Shown here: piece by piece, positions 1-9,173 of the stretch
How the letters are laid out: every line of letters begins with the position of its first letter
How positions within the stretch are numbered: position 1 is the stretch's first letter
Assembly: GCF_900099825.1 (NCBI RefSeq)
Contig: NZ_LT629693.1
Span: 4,041,001-4,105,000 of the forward strand
Source of the DNA: Bradyrhizobium ottawaense
GTDB taxonomy: Bacteria > Pseudomonadota > Alphaproteobacteria > Rhizobiales > Xanthobacteraceae
Reading direction: 5' to 3'
Length of the DNA stretch: 64,000 bases
Program-made: the position numbers and the translations under genes
The notes under the pieces: model-generated
Databases searched by the model: none
What the model saw: only the letters and a program-made list of their open reading frames with translations
What the model was told of the DNA's origin: nothing

Positions 1-1276
1 TACGGCGGCAGCGTTCGGGACGGCGGCCAAGGTGATGGAGGCGGAATACACCACCAGCATCAACATCCACGCCCCGCTGGAGCCGATGAACGCCACCGCG
101 CAGTTACAGGGCGATATCTGGCACATCTATTCCGGCAACCAGTTCGCGACGCGCTCCGGCGCGATTGCAGCGGGGGCGGCCGGCGTCGATCCCAAGTTCG
201 TCGTGATGCATCAGATGTGGCTGGGCGGCGGCTTCGGCCGGCGTCTCGACGCCGACATGATGGTGCCGGCGGTGCAGGCGGCGAAGGCGGTCGGCAAGCC
301 GGTCAAGGTCATCTATTCCCGCGAAAACGACATGACCATGGACTATTCGCGGCCGCTGACGTTCCAGAAGGTCAAGGCAGGTCTCGACGCCGACGGCAAT
401 CTGATCGCGCTCAACCACGACGTGGTCAGTGCATGGCCGACCCAGCGCTGGGGCATTCCTGACTTCCTGACGCCCTCGGTCGACAAGAAGGGCGGTCTCG
501 ACGGCTTTACCGTGAACGGCGCGGACTTCTTCTACTCCGTGCCCAATCACAACGTCCGCGCGATCAAGAACGAGATGGCGCACAACGCCACCCCGTCGGG
601 ACAGCTGCGGTCGGTGGCGCCGGGCTGGACCTTCTGGGCGGTCGAAAGCATGATCGATGAGCTCGCCAATGCCGCCGGAAAAGATCCGGCGCAGTACCGC
701 ATCGCGCTGCTGGACGGCAAAGGCAAGAACGACGGCGGCGCGCAACGCCTGCGCAACACCCTGCTGGCGGCGATGGGCATGGCCGGCTACGGCACCAAGC
801 AATTGCCGAAAGGTGAAGGCATGGGCGTGGCCTGCGTCTCGTCGCAGGAACGGGCGACCGCAAGCTGGACCGCGTGCGTGGCCCATGTTGCGGTGGCGCC
901 TTCCGGCGAGGTCAAGGTCAAGAAGCTGACGGTTGCCACCGACGTCGGCACCCAGGTGCATCCCGACAATATCCGCGCCCAGGTCGAGGGCGCGGCGCTG
1001 TGGGGACTTTCGCTCGCTTTGTATGAAAAGGCGACGCTGAAGGATGGCGGTATCGAACAGACCAACTACGATACCTACACGCCGCTGCGGATGAGCCAGA
1101 TGCCGGAAGTGGCCGTCAACGTCATCGCCAATGGCGAGAAGGCCACTGGCGTGGGCGAGCCGGCCGTCACGGTCATCGCGCCCGCGATCGGCAACGCGAT
1201 CTTCAACGCCTGCGGCGCGCGCATCCGCTCGCTGCCAATCACCGCGGAAGCGGTGAAGGCGAACATGAAGGCGTAA
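1..1276 (+). CDS. Molybdopterin-binding oxidoreductase subunit (5' truncated)
   Basis: The frame is open from base 2, so the gene enters from the left and only its last 424 residues are visible. It matches the large molybdopterin subunit of the xanthine dehydrogenase family, closest in style to isoquinoline 1-oxidoreductase beta subunits, which hydroxylate N-heterocycles or aldehydes. Visible family marks are EPMNATA near the start, GGGFGRR about 75 residues in, and GVGEP near the C-terminus, where the Glu is the catalytic base known in the family. The small 2Fe-2S partner normally lies upstream, outside the window. A strong terminator follows directly, so this is the last gene of its operon. 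The exact substrate cannot be read from the sequence. Confidence 0.88.
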   Translation, partial: TAAAFGTAAKVMEAEYTTSINIHAPLEPMNATAQLQGDIWHIYSGNQFATRSGAIAAGAAGVDPKFVVMHQMWLGGGFGRRLDADMMVPAVQAAKAVGKPVKVIYSRENDMTMDYSRPLTFQKVKAGLDADGNLIALNHDVVSAWPTQRWGIPDFLTPSVDKKGGLDGFTVNGADFFYSVPNHNVRAIKNEMAHNATPSGQLRSVAPGWTFWAVESMIDELANAAGKDPAQYRIALLDGKGKNDGGAQRLRNTLLAAMGMAGYGTKQLPKGEGMGVACVSSQERATASWTACVAHVAVAPSGEVKVKKLTVATDVGTQVHPDNIRAQVEGAALWGLSLALYEKATLKDGGIEQTNYDTYTPLRMSQMPEVAVNVIANGEKATGVGEPAVTVIAPAIGNAIFNACGARIRSLPITAEAVKANMKA

Positions 1277-1301
1277 GGCGCCGCATTATCGAACAAGGAC
1301 G

Positions 1302-1336
1302 ATCCGCCGGAGGCCCTGCTTCCGGCGGATTTTTTT
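1302..1336 (+). terminator. Rho-independent terminator
   Basis: A perfect 10-bp stem (ATCCGCCGGA / TCCGGCGGAT) with a 9-nt loop is followed by a run of seven T. It sits 26 bp after the stop codon of the molybdopterin subunit gene and should end that transcript. Confidence 0.85.
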
Positions 1337-1365
1337 GTGCCCCGGCCCGTGACGATGCCCGAGAC

Positions 1366-1485
1366 CGTCATTGCGAGGAGCGTAGCGACGAAGCAATCCA
1401 TTCTTTCTTTGCTCGGTGAGATGGATTGCTTCGCGGAGCCTGTCATCGGGCGCGCATTCGCGCGACCCGTTGGGTCGCAATGACG
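1366..1485. repeat. Dispersed intergenic repeat, family A
   Basis: A roughly 120-bp element starts with CGTCATTGCGAGGAG and ends with CGCAATGACG, so its termini are inverted copies of each other, and an internal pair of GGATTGCTTCG-type arms can fold. It is nearly identical, in reverse orientation, to the element at 35681-35799, and shorter relatives lie at 4152, 5951 and 45881. It occupies most of the gap between the terminator and the HD-GYP gene; no gene is seen in the gap. Confidence 0.8.
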
Positions 1486-1616
1486 GGGAGGGGTAGGTGA
1501 GGTTCCCTAAAATTGTAACGACTACGCTATCCCGGCGTTGACGATGCCTCTTAAGCCGCAGGGAACCCCTTGTCGGGTAGCCTCTGCCGGTCATCACCGT
1601 GAGGCTTTGGGGTCCC

Positions 1617-2714
1617 ATGTCAGCTCAACCCAACAAGATTCCGACCAAACGCCGGCTTCTGCTGGCCTCGGATCGGAGCGATCAAAGCAGCGAACTGGCC
1701 AGCATTCTGCAGGCGGTCGGCCAGGTCGACACCATCTCGACCTCGGCTATTCCCGAATCCCCCTCGCGCGATCTGTCCGGGATCGTGGTCGACATCAACC
1801 TGCGCTCCGCCGAGAGCGTGCAGCTCGTGCGCAACAAGCTGCGGGCCGATGCCTACCGCGAGATGCCGCGGCTGTTCGTGCTGGCGGACGCGCTTCACCA
1901 CGGATCGATGCAGGCCTGGGCGCTCGGCGCCACCGATACGATCGCGCGGCCGTTCGATGCGCAGGGTATCCTGCAGCGGATCCGCGCCGCATTTCCGGAC
2001 ACCGAAAGCTATGACGAAACCGATCGCGGCAAGGCGCTGAATCGCGGCGTCGAGGCGGCGCATGGGGTCTTGGTCAGGATCTTCAACCGGCTTCCGGCCG
2101 GCGAACCGCTGAAATTCAGCGACATCGTTGAGGCCGAGAACAAGATCATCAAGGCGATCAAGCATTCCTCGCTGCGGGAATGGCTGACGACCGTTGGCTG
2201 CCACCACACCGACACCTACCGGCACTGCCTGTTCGTCACCGGCTTTGCGGTCGCGTTCGCGCAGCATCTCGGCATGCGCGAGGACGACCAGCGCCGTCTG
2301 GTCCGCGCCGCCCTGCTGCACGATGTCGGCAAGGCGTTCATTCCCGTTGAAATCCTCGACAAGCCGGATCCGTTGACCCTGGAAGAGATGGAAGTGATGC
2401 GCCAGCATCCGCGCCGTGGCTTCGACGCGCTGACGGCGCAGGGCGGCTTCCCGCCGGAAATGCTCGACGTGATCCTGCATCACCACGAACTCCTTGACGG
2501 CACCGGCTATCCCGACGGCCTGAGCGGCAAGGAAATCAGCGACATCGTGCGCCTGACGACGATCGTGGACATTTACGCCGCACTGGTCGAGAAGCGCGCC
2601 TACCGGCTGCAGTTCACCCACGCCAAGGCGTTCGCGATGATGGAAGAAATGGGCGACAAGCTCGACCAGCATCTGCTGCATGCGTTCCGCCCGGTGGCGT
2701 TCGGGCATTATTGA
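1617..2714 (+). CDS. HD-GYP domain response regulator-like protein
   Basis: The 365-residue protein has an N-terminal receiver-like domain (about residues 10-130) and a C-terminal HD-GYP domain (about 175-365). The HD pair is H235-D236 in LLHDVGK, and the signature HHHELLDGTGYP places GYP at 297-299, so the metal-binding phosphodiesterase core that hydrolyses cyclic-di-GMP looks complete. The receiver part lacks an obvious well-spaced acidic triad and may be degenerate. I chose ATG 1617 (MSAQPNK); an in-frame GTG lies 18 bases upstream. It has no kinase neighbour; the kinase at 33.7-34.6 kb is far away. The cellular output is unknown. Confidence 0.87.
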   Translation: MSAQPNKIPTKRRLLLASDRSDQSSELASILQAVGQVDTISTSAIPESPSRDLSGIVVDINLRSAESVQLVRNKLRADAYREMPRLFVLADALHHGSMQAWALGATDTIARPFDAQGILQRIRAAFPDTESYDETDRGKALNRGVEAAHGVLVRIFNRLPAGEPLKFSDIVEAENKIIKAIKHSSLREWLTTVGCHHTDTYRHCLFVTGFAVAFAQHLGMREDDQRRLVRAALLHDVGKAFIPVEILDKPDPLTLEEMEVMRQHPRRGFDALTAQGGFPPEMLDVILHHHELLDGTGYPDGLSGKEISDIVRLTTIVDIYAALVEKRAYRLQFTHAKAFAMMEEMGDKLDQHLLHAFRPVAFGHY

Positions 2715-2846
2715 GAAGCGGGCGCTTGTTCGCGCAAGTCCCGATCAGCCGCTCAACGCAAGTATTTTGGCTTTTCACCCGGCTAGCTATCGGGGATCAT
2801 CGGCGCGCATCGCGCGATGACGGACGATGGCAGGCGGGGAAGACCG

Positions 2847-4142
2847 ATGGATACGACGGCGACCTTGAGCGGCAATGTCGACATTCCCGCTGACATCGCG
2901 GCGACCCTGGTCGATCCGGCCGCCTATGCCGATCATCGTATTCACGACAGCTACCGCTGGCTTCGCGCCAACAATCCGCTCGGGATCGCGCGGCCCGAGA
3001 AATTCGATCCGTTCTGGGTCGTCACCAAGCATGCGCATATTCAGTCGGTCAGCCGCCAGAACGAGCTGTTCCACAACGCCGATCGTCCGACCACGCTGAT
3101 GACGCGGGCAGTCGAGGAGCGCGTCCGCAAGATCACCGGCGGGCCGAACCTGGTGCGCTCGCTGGTGCAGATGGACGCGCCCGATCACCCGAAATACCGC
3201 GCGCTGACCCAGGGCTGGTTCATGCCCGCCAATCTCGGAAAGTTCGAGGCGAGGGTGCGCGAGATCGCGCGTGCCACGGTGCAGCGAATGCTCGACAAAG
3301 GCAACGCTTGCGATTTCGTCGCCGACGTCGCGCTCGGCTACCCCCTGCATGTCATCATGGAGATCCTCGGCGTGCCCGAGAAGGACGAGCCGCGAATGCT
3401 CAAGCTGACGCAGGAGCTGTTCGGCCCGCAGGATCCCGATACGGCGCGGATCCGCGAAGCGCTGACGGCGGAGCAGTTCTCGGCGATGATGCAGTCCGTG
3501 GTGAACGATTTCGGCGCCTATTTCCGCGGGATTACCGAAGACCGCCGCCGCAACCCGCGCGAGGATCTCGCCACCGTCATCGCCAATGCCAAGATCGGCG
3601 GCGACTACATGCCGGATCATGACGCCACCAGCTATTACATGATCGTCGCGACCGCGGGCCACGACACCACGTCGTCCTCGACCGCCGGCGCGCTATGGGC
3701 GCTCGCCGAAGACCCCGCGCAGTTCGAGCGGGTCAAGGCCAATCCCGACCTGATCCCGGGGTTGGTCGACGAGGCGATCCGCTGGATGACACCGGTCAAG
3801 CACTTCATGCGCTCGGCGACCTCAGGTACCGAACTCGGCGGCCGCAAAATTGCAAAAGGCGACTGGCTGATGCTGTGCTACGCGTCCGGCAATCGCGACG
3901 AGGACGTGTTCGAGGAGCCCTACCGGTTCCGCTGCGACCGCAAGCCGAACCGCCACGTCGCGTTCGGATACGGCGCGCATCTCTGCCTCGGGCAATATCT
4001 GGCGAAGCTCGAGATGAAGATCCTGTTCGAGGAACTGCTGCCGCGGCTGAAATCGGTCGCGCTCGACGGCGAGGTCAAGATGACGCAGGCGTATTTCGTC
4101 AACGGCCCGAAGAAGCTGCCGATCCGGTTCGAGGTGAATTGA
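2847..4142 (+). CDS. Cytochrome P450
   Basis: This is a 431-residue soluble class I type cytochrome P450. The I-helix oxygen-activation motif reads AGHDTTSS, the K-helix ExxR is EAIR, and the heme-binding loop FGYGAHLCLG supplies the thiolate ligand Cys380. The ATG at 2847 is preceded by a purine-rich GGCGGGGAAGA ribosome site. No ferredoxin or reductase gene is adjacent, so electrons must come from partners elsewhere. The acyl-CoA ligase that follows on the other strand, with a repeat between, suggests but does not prove a role in terpenoid, steroid or fatty acid breakdown. Confidence 0.93.
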   Translation: MDTTATLSGNVDIPADIAATLVDPAAYADHRIHDSYRWLRANNPLGIARPEKFDPFWVVTKHAHIQSVSRQNELFHNADRPTTLMTRAVEERVRKITGGPNLVRSLVQMDAPDHPKYRALTQGWFMPANLGKFEARVREIARATVQRMLDKGNACDFVADVALGYPLHVIMEILGVPEKDEPRMLKLTQELFGPQDPDTARIREALTAEQFSAMMQSVVNDFGAYFRGITEDRRRNPREDLATVIANAKIGGDYMPDHDATSYYMIVATAGHDTTSSSTAGALWALAEDPAQFERVKANPDLIPGLVDEAIRWMTPVKHFMRSATSGTELGGRKIAKGDWLMLCYASGNRDEDVFEEPYRFRCDRKPNRHVAFGYGAHLCLGQYLAKLEMKILFEELLPRLKSVALDGEVKMTQAYFVNGPKKLPIRFEVN

Positions 4143-4151
4143 GTTTTGCTC

Positions 4152-4239
4152 CGTCATTGCGAGGAGCGTTAGCGACGATGGATTGCTTCCGCCTTCGCTC
4201 GTTGAGCTACGGCGGACAAGTCGTTGGCTCGCAATGATG
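4152..4239. repeat. Family A intergenic repeat, short variant
   Basis: Begins CGTCATTGCGAGGAGCG and ends CTCGCAATGATGG, the same inverted termini as the element at 1366 but with a shorter, partly different middle. It fills the space between the convergent P450 and acyl-CoA ligase genes, where it may act as a bidirectional terminator. Confidence 0.7.
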
Positions 4240-4260
4240 GAAGGTTGTCTTGCGGGCGCG

Positions 4261-5841
4261 CTACCCCAGCATCTTCCGCAGTTCCGCCTTCGCCACCTTC
4301 TCCAGCGTCGAGCGCGGCATTTCATCGACAAAGCGGATCTCGCGCGGCACCTTGAAGTCTGCCAGCGATTTGCGGCAGGCGGCCATGACGGTGTCATGCA
4401 GATCCCCGGGCGCGTCCGCGACACCCGCAGCCGGAATGATGAACACGACCGGCACCTCGTCCAGCATCGGATGCTTCTTCGCCACCACCGCGGCTTCGCG
4501 CACGCCGGGCACCACCGCGATCACCTGTTCGATCTCGGACGCCGCGACGTTCTCGCCGCCGACCTTGAGCATGTCCTTGGCGCGGTCGCCGAACTTGATA
4601 AAGCCGTCGTCGAGCAGCGTGACCCGGTCGCCGGTGATGAAATAGCCGTGTTCGTCGAAGCTCTCGGTCGTGGCTTTCTCGTTGTGCAGATATTCCGCAA
4701 ACAGCGACAGGCCGGGAATGCCCTTGATCAGCAGATTGCCGGTGTCGCCAAGCTGCGTCGGCTTGCCGTCGTCGTCGGTGACGCGGATCGAATATTCAGG
4801 CGCCGCGCGGCCGATCGACATCGGCGTATTGGGCTGGTCGACCTCGCCGATGATGCCGTGGGTGATGGTCTCGGTCATGCCCCACCAGCCGATGGTCTTG
4901 ATGCCGAACGCGGCGAACGGCGGCGGATCGTTCACCGCCGTGCCCCAGAGCCGGAATTTGTGGTTCTTCGGAATGTCTTGCTCGAGCAGCGCCTTCATGC
5001 AGAACGGGATCGTTGAGGTCCAGGTGCAGTTGTGTTCCAGCGCCACGCCCCAGAACCGGCTGGCGGAAAACCGTGGCTGGATCACGCAGGATCCGCCGAC
5101 CCACAGCGTCGCCAGCATCGAATAGGCCAGCGCGTTGGTATGAAACAGCGGCAGATAGGTCTGGTGCACGTCGGTCGCATGCAGGTCCTCATGCGCGGCG
5201 TTGATCTTGCCGCCCCACAGCGCGTTGGCATGGGTCCACAGCACCGCCTTCGGGCGCGACGTGGTGCCGGAGGTATATTGCACGCTGCACGGGGCCATCG
5301 GATCGGTGGCGCGGCGCGGCCGGTCGGCGCTGTCGGCGAACAGGGAATCGAAGCTGTCGCCGCGCGGCGCGCTGATGGAAGGCGCGCTGCCGGCGTCATG
5401 CGAGGTCACGGCGATCCAGCGCAGGCCGCGGCAATTGGCCGAGATCAGTTCGGCATAAGCAGGCTGCGTGATGGCGGCGACCGCGCCGCAATGGCTGGCG
5501 AAATACTCTATTTCCGCCGGCGCCGAGCGGGTGTTGGTGGTGACCGCGATGGCGCCGAGCTCGACGCAGGCGAACCACGACAGCATGGCCTCGATGCAGT
5601 TGTCGAGATGGATCAGCACATATTCGCCGGGCTTGACGCCGCGTTTGACCAGGCCTGCGGAAAGCCGGCCGACACGCTCGTGAAATTCGCCGTAGGACCA
5701 ACTCCGCGCCGGCGCCTCGAACGGCGCCCAGATCAGAAAGGGATGGTTGCGGCGACTCTCGCTGCGCATCCGCAGCAGCCACGGCACGTCGAGCCCTGCG
5801 AATGGTCCGACGACACCCGGCGCTGGCTGTGAAATGGACAT
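4261..5841 (-). CDS. AMP-dependent acyl-CoA synthetase / ligase
   Basis: The 526-residue product belongs to the ANL adenylating enzymes, which activate a carboxylic acid with ATP and join it to CoA. The phosphate loop reads YTSGTTSRPKAV, the adenylate-binding motif WGMTET and the hinge region TGDRVTLLDDGFIKFGDRAKDM are present, and the C-terminal catalytic Lys lies in STLEKVAKAEL. The sequence resembles crotonobetaine/carnitine-CoA ligases and other broad acyl-CoA ligases; the acid is not known. The start at 5841 is set by GGGAGGAACC just before ATG; a longer frame upstream lacks a ribosome site. It stands alone on the minus strand. Confidence 0.9.
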   Translation of the reverse strand: MSISQPAPGVVGPFAGLDVPWLLRMRSESRRNHPFLIWAPFEAPARSWSYGEFHERVGRLSAGLVKRGVKPGEYVLIHLDNCIEAMLSWFACVELGAIAVTTNTRSAPAEIEYFASHCGAVAAITQPAYAELISANCRGLRWIAVTSHDAGSAPSISAPRGDSFDSLFADSADRPRRATDPMAPCSVQYTSGTTSRPKAVLWTHANALWGGKINAAHEDLHATDVHQTYLPLFHTNALAYSMLATLWVGGSCVIQPRFSASRFWGVALEHNCTWTSTIPFCMKALLEQDIPKNHKFRLWGTAVNDPPPFAAFGIKTIGWWGMTETITHGIIGEVDQPNTPMSIGRAAPEYSIRVTDDDGKPTQLGDTGNLLIKGIPGLSLFAEYLHNEKATTESFDEHGYFITGDRVTLLDDGFIKFGDRAKDMLKVGGENVAASEIEQVIAVVPGVREAAVVAKKHPMLDEVPVVFIIPAAGVADAPGDLHDTVMAACRKSLADFKVPREIRFVDEMPRSTLEKVAKAELRKMLG

Positions 5842-5950
5842 GGTTCCTCCCGTGCAGCGTTGGAGCGGCTGCCTTGGTTTTTTGCTTGGGAGTAGTTCTG
5901 CCATTGGATGGCGCGGGGAGCAAATCTGATTGGGCGCGGCCCTCTCTCCG

Positions 5951-6039
5951 CGTCATTGCGAGCGCCAGCGCAGCAATCCAGACAGTCTTACCGCGCGGCG
6001 GTATGGATTGCTTCGTCGCTCCGCTCCTCGCAATGACGG
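5951..6039. repeat. Family A intergenic repeat, short variant
   Basis: Starts CGTCATTGCGAGCG and ends CTCCTCGCAATGACG with internal complementary arms around AGCAATCC and GGATTGCT. It lies between the acyl-CoA ligase start and the VOC gene stop, both on the minus strand. Confidence 0.75.
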
Positions 6040-6047
6040 GGTGTCGT

Positions 6048-6467
6048 TCAGCCCACCCCACCCTCATACGACGAAATCTCGATCAGGCTGCCGTCGGGAT
6101 CCCGGCAATAGACCGAGCGCAGCGTGCCGCGAGCGCCCTGTTTGGCGACCGGGCCTTCCTCGATCGCGACGCCATTCGCCTCCAGGTGCGCGACCACCTG
6201 GTCCGGGGTACTGGCGGTCAGAAAGCACAGGTCGTCGCTTCCGGCGGTCTCGTGGTCGGCCGTGAACCACTCGACCTTGTCGGCGCCGCGCGGCCGCACG
6301 TTGATCTTCTGGTTGCCGAACACCAGCGATGTTCGCGGGGTCTTGCCCGGGCCGGGATCGAACACCTTGACTTCCATGCCGAGGATCTTGCGATACCACT
6401 CGGCGGAGCGCGCCACGTCGGACACGTTGATCACGAGATGGTCGAGTGCGTTCACCTTGACGGACAT
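6048..6467 (-). CDS. VOC (glyoxalase/dioxygenase fold) protein
   Basis: A 139-residue single-domain vicinal-oxygen-chelate protein. The first beta strand LDHLVINV carries the usual metal-binding His and the final strand DPDGSLIEISSY the usual Glu. Such proteins include glyoxalase I, fosfomycin-resistance enzymes and ring-cleavage dioxygenases, so the reaction cannot be assigned. It is transcribed toward the acyl-CoA ligase but a family A repeat separates the two. The start is the ATG at 6467, just downstream of an AAAGGATTAGGGC ribosome site. Confidence 0.85.
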   Translation of the reverse strand: MSVKVNALDHLVINVSDVARSAEWYRKILGMEVKVFDPGPGKTPRTSLVFGNQKINVRPRGADKVEWFTADHETAGSDDLCFLTASTPDQVVAHLEANGVAIEEGPVAKQGARGTLRSVYCRDPDGSLIEISSYEGGVG

Positions 6468-6602
6468 GCCCTAATCCTTTCGTCGCGGTCGCAAGCGCAT
6501 GTGTCGCACTGGCCGCGTTTGGGTTTGTTTGTTACAACGCCGCCCACGATCGATTCAATAGAACGGACCGGGCTCTGAACCCGGCTTTTAGGGAGAAAAT
6601 TC

Positions 6603-7580
6603 ATGATTTCACGCCGCGCCGCGATCTGCCTGACGGCTATCGGCCTTTCGGCATTCGCCTCCATCGGCAGCGCTACGGCCGCGGATTATCCGACGCGGCC
6701 GGTGCGCTTCGTGGTCGGCTACCCGCCCGGCGGCGCCACCGACATCATCGCGCGGCTGATCGGCCAGCGGCTGTCGGAGAAGCTTGGCCAGCAATTCGTG
6801 ATCGAAAACAAGCCCGGCGCCGGCAACAACATCGGTACCGAGAGCGTCGTCAATGCCGAGCCGGATGGTTACACCGTGCTGCTGGTCAACCCGGCGAACT
6901 ACATCAACGCCTCGCTGTACGCCAATCTGAAGTTCAATTTCGTTCGCGACATCGCACCGATCGCATCCTTCAATCGCGTGCCGAACGTGATGACCGTCAA
7001 CAAGGACGTGACGGCCAAGAACGTTGCCGAATTCATCGCTTATGCGAAGGCCAATCCGGGCAAGGTGAACATGGCTTCCTCCGGCAACGGCACCTCGGTG
7101 CATCTGTCCGGCGAAATGTTCATGGCCATGGCCGGCATCAAGATGCAGCACGTGCCGTATCGCGGTGCTGCGCCGGCGATCACCGACATGCTCGGCGGCC
7201 AGGTACAGGTGATCTTCGACAACATGCCGTCGATCATCCAGCACGTCAGATCCGGCGCGCTGCGCGCCCTGGCGGTGACGACGACGGAGCGGTCGTCGCA
7301 ACTGCCGGATACGCCGACGGTCGCCGAAACCGTTCCCGGCTACGAGGCGAGCGCGCTGTTCGGGATGGGGGCGCCGAAGAATACGCCGAAGGAAATCATC
7401 GCCAAGCTCAACACCGAGATCAACGCGATCCTGGCCGAGCCTGACATGAAAAAGCGCCTGGTCGAACTGGGCGGCGATCCGCTGATCCAGACGCCGGAGA
7501 AGTTCGGCGCCGACATCGCCGCCGAGACCGAGAAGTGGAAGAAAGTCATCGAAGGCGCCAACATCACCAAAGTGGAGTGA
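6603..7580 (+). CDS. Tripartite tricarboxylate transporter binding protein (Bug family)
   Basis: A 325-residue periplasmic solute-binding protein with a clear N-terminal signal peptide ending near ATA-ADYPTRP. The family marks YPTRPVRFVVGYPPGGATD, NKPGAGNNIG and PDGYTVLLVN are those of Bug (TctC-like) proteins, which deliver carboxylates to TctAB-type membrane parts. No membrane subunit is adjacent, as is usual for the many orphan Bug proteins of beta- and alphaproteobacteria. The ATG at 6603 follows AGGGAGAAAATTC. The ligand is unknown. Confidence 0.93.
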   Translation: MISRRAAICLTAIGLSAFASIGSATAADYPTRPVRFVVGYPPGGATDIIARLIGQRLSEKLGQQFVIENKPGAGNNIGTESVVNAEPDGYTVLLVNPANYINASLYANLKFNFVRDIAPIASFNRVPNVMTVNKDVTAKNVAEFIAYAKANPGKVNMASSGNGTSVHLSGEMFMAMAGIKMQHVPYRGAAPAITDMLGGQVQVIFDNMPSIIQHVRSGALRALAVTTTERSSQLPDTPTVAETVPGYEASALFGMGAPKNTPKEIIAKLNTEINAILAEPDMKKRLVELGGDPLIQTPEKFGADIAAETEKWKKVIEGANITKVE

Positions 7581-7604
7581 TTTTCCCGCGGAACATTGCG
7601 ATCG

Positions 7605-7634
7605 CCGCGGGGTTTTACGTGAAAAGCCCCGTGG
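7605..7634 (+). terminator. Possible stem-loop after the Bug gene
   Basis: CCGCGGGGTTTT and GAAAAGCCCCGTGG form a near-perfect stem 25 bp after the Bug stop codon. There is no long T run after it, so function as a terminator is uncertain. Confidence 0.4.
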
Positions 7635-7664
7635 CTTTCCTGCTTCAGGCAAAGGAGATCGATC

Positions 7665-7928
7665 ATGCGCAATGCGATGGTGGCGATACTGACATTGTCC
7701 GCGGCGCTGGCCGCAACGCTCGCCGGCCCCTCGCCGGCGGTGGCGTACGATTATCCCTATTGTCTTCAGGGCCGTGGCATCGGCATTCCCGGCGAATGCG
7801 CCTATACGAGCTACGCCCAGTGCATGGCCTCGGCGTCGGGACGCGCGCTGTATTGCAGTATCAATCCGCGCGTCGCGTTCGCGCAGCAGCGGCGTGGCCG
7901 GGCCTACGGTCCCTACCGGGACTATTGA
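7665..7928 (+). CDS. DUF3551-type small secreted protein
   Basis: An 87-residue protein with a signal peptide (about residues 1-27, ending SPAVA) and a short mature part containing four cysteines in YPYCLQG, GECAY, QCMAS and LYCSI. This matches DUF3551 proteins, which are numerous in Bradyrhizobium relatives and have no known function. An AAGGAGATCG ribosome site precedes the ATG. The four cysteines could form two disulfides in the periplasm. Confidence 0.85.
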   Translation: MRNAMVAILTLSAALAATLAGPSPAVAYDYPYCLQGRGIGIPGECAYTSYAQCMASASGRALYCSINPRVAFAQQRRGRAYGPYRDY

Positions 7929-8027
7929 TGCATGCCGGGTGCGGCTACGTGACCAGTAGCAACCGGCGCTGGTTCGGGCATCCTGTTGTCGCGGCTGAGC
8001 GCAAGCTTCGGCCGTCTAGAGAACGCT

Positions 8028-8065
8028 GACGGCGCAATCCGGTCCCCCTGCTGGATTGCGCCGTC
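8028..8065. other. Perfect 13-bp inverted repeat
   Basis: GACGGCGCAATCC and GGATTGCGCCGTC are exact reverse complements separated by 12 bp. There is no T tract. It lies 44 bp before the DUF1428 start, where it could be a leader hairpin or an element remnant. Confidence 0.5.
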
Positions 8066-8108
8066 GCGGGCATTTCGCGTCATTACGAAACGCCGTGGAG
8101 GAACGCCG

Positions 8109-8468
8109 ATGTCGTATGTTGATGGCTTCATCGTCGCTGTACCGAAGAAAAGCCTCGCGGGCTACGCGCGCATGGCAAGGAAGGCCGGCAAGATCTGGCG
8201 CGAGCATGGCGCGCTGGACTACCGCGAATGGGTCGCCGAGGACGTCTAGATCGGCAAGCTCACTTCGTTCCCGCGCAGCGTCAAGCTCAAGCCGGGTGAG
8301 ACCGTGGTGTTCTCCTGGATCACCTACAAGTCGCGCGCCCAGCGCGACCGGATCAATGCCAAGGTGATGGCCGACCCCAGGCTCAAGTCGATGATGGATC
8401 CGAAGGCGCTGCCGTTCGATGCCAAGCGAATGATCTATGGCGGGTTCGAAAATCTGGTGAAAGTATAA
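8109..8468 (+). pseudogene. DUF1428 (YbaA-like) gene with internal stop
   Basis: Read through, the frame encodes a 119-residue DUF1428 protein, the family of E. coli YbaA: it opens MSYVDGFIVAVPKK and closes FDAKRMIYGGFENL. A TAG codon at 8247-8249 interrupts it after WVAEDV, and the same frame then continues for 72 codons as IGKLTSFPRSVKLK with full family similarity. The rest of the frame is undamaged, so the stop is either very recent, a sequencing error, or suppressed. DUF1428 proteins have an alpha-beta barrel fold and no firm function. Confidence 0.85.
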
Positions 8469-8637
8469 TCACGGTTGCCGCGGGCTATCCGTGTGCCGTC
8501 GGGCGGAATTGCCGCGCCGCATCAAGCCTGCGGATAACTGGCCGCGGTTGCTGGACGGCGGCCCCCGCAACGCAATATATCCTGACCTTAACGACTGCGC
8601 AGAACAACAAAAAGCGTTGCAGTCCGAAGGCGTAGGC

Positions 8638-9087
8638 GTGAGCATACAGGTTGCTATTCTGAAGGTCTTGGCTAGTCACGGCAACGGCCGAGCCTCGCTT
8701 GCTTCCCTCAAACGGGACATTGTCATTCTGACCGCCAGTGGCAGTGACTGGAGCGCGCGGCTCAAGCGTCTGGCGGCGCGGGTTCCGGCCATCGATATTT
8801 TCGGCAGCGGCTATGTGCTTCGTGATGACGAAGGCTGGGAAATCACGGCCGCGGGGCGGGATTTCCTGCGCGCGCTCGAAGCCGTGACCCAGGATAACCG
8901 GGCGGCTGAAATCGAACTGCCGGCATCGCACCCGCCGGAAGCTGCAGGATGTCCGCCCGGTGAACTCATTGTGGTCGGTCATCGGTTCAAGAGCCGGCTG
9001 CGGCGGCACGATGCGGCGTTGGCGGCTCCGGTCACGTTTCCGGGCGCCGGCGCCGCGCGCGAGGAAAGCGTCTCAAAGCAAAAATAA
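8638..9087 (+). CDS. Conserved hypothetical protein, possible winged-helix
   Basis: I choose GTG 8638 (VSIQVAILKVLASHG), giving about 149 residues, because the upstream in-frame stretch from 8491 has low-complexity noncoding character. The core from residue 1 to about 95 is helical with a terminal strand (DIFGSGYVLRDDEGWEITAAGRDFLRAL), a pattern like small winged-helix proteins; this is an inference. The C-terminal 50 residues are Ala/Pro-rich and look disordered. No enzyme motif is seen and no partner gene is evident. Confidence 0.65.
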   Translation: MSIQVAILKVLASHGNGRASLASLKRDIVILTASGSDWSARLKRLAARVPAIDIFGSGYVLRDDEGWEITAAGRDFLRALEAVTQDNRAAEIELPASHPPEAAGCPPGELIVVGHRFKSRLRRHDAALAAPVTFPGAGAAREESVSKQK

Positions 9088-9173
9088 AGGCTGGCTCCGA
9101 CGCCGCCAGAATCCGGAAGTCATGGTAGATTTCCGCAAAATCCGGATGGCGCCCTCCGGGCCATCATGGTTTC

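Noticed and set aside
1620..2708. A 362-codon frame antisense to the HD-GYP gene
   Set aside because: His/Arg/Asp-rich shadow translation, no motifs, and the sense frame has complete HD-GYP motifs.
8028..8065. Terminator ahead of the DUF1428 gene
   Set aside because: The 13-bp stem is perfect but lacks any T tract, and it lies 100 bp past the DUF3551 stop.
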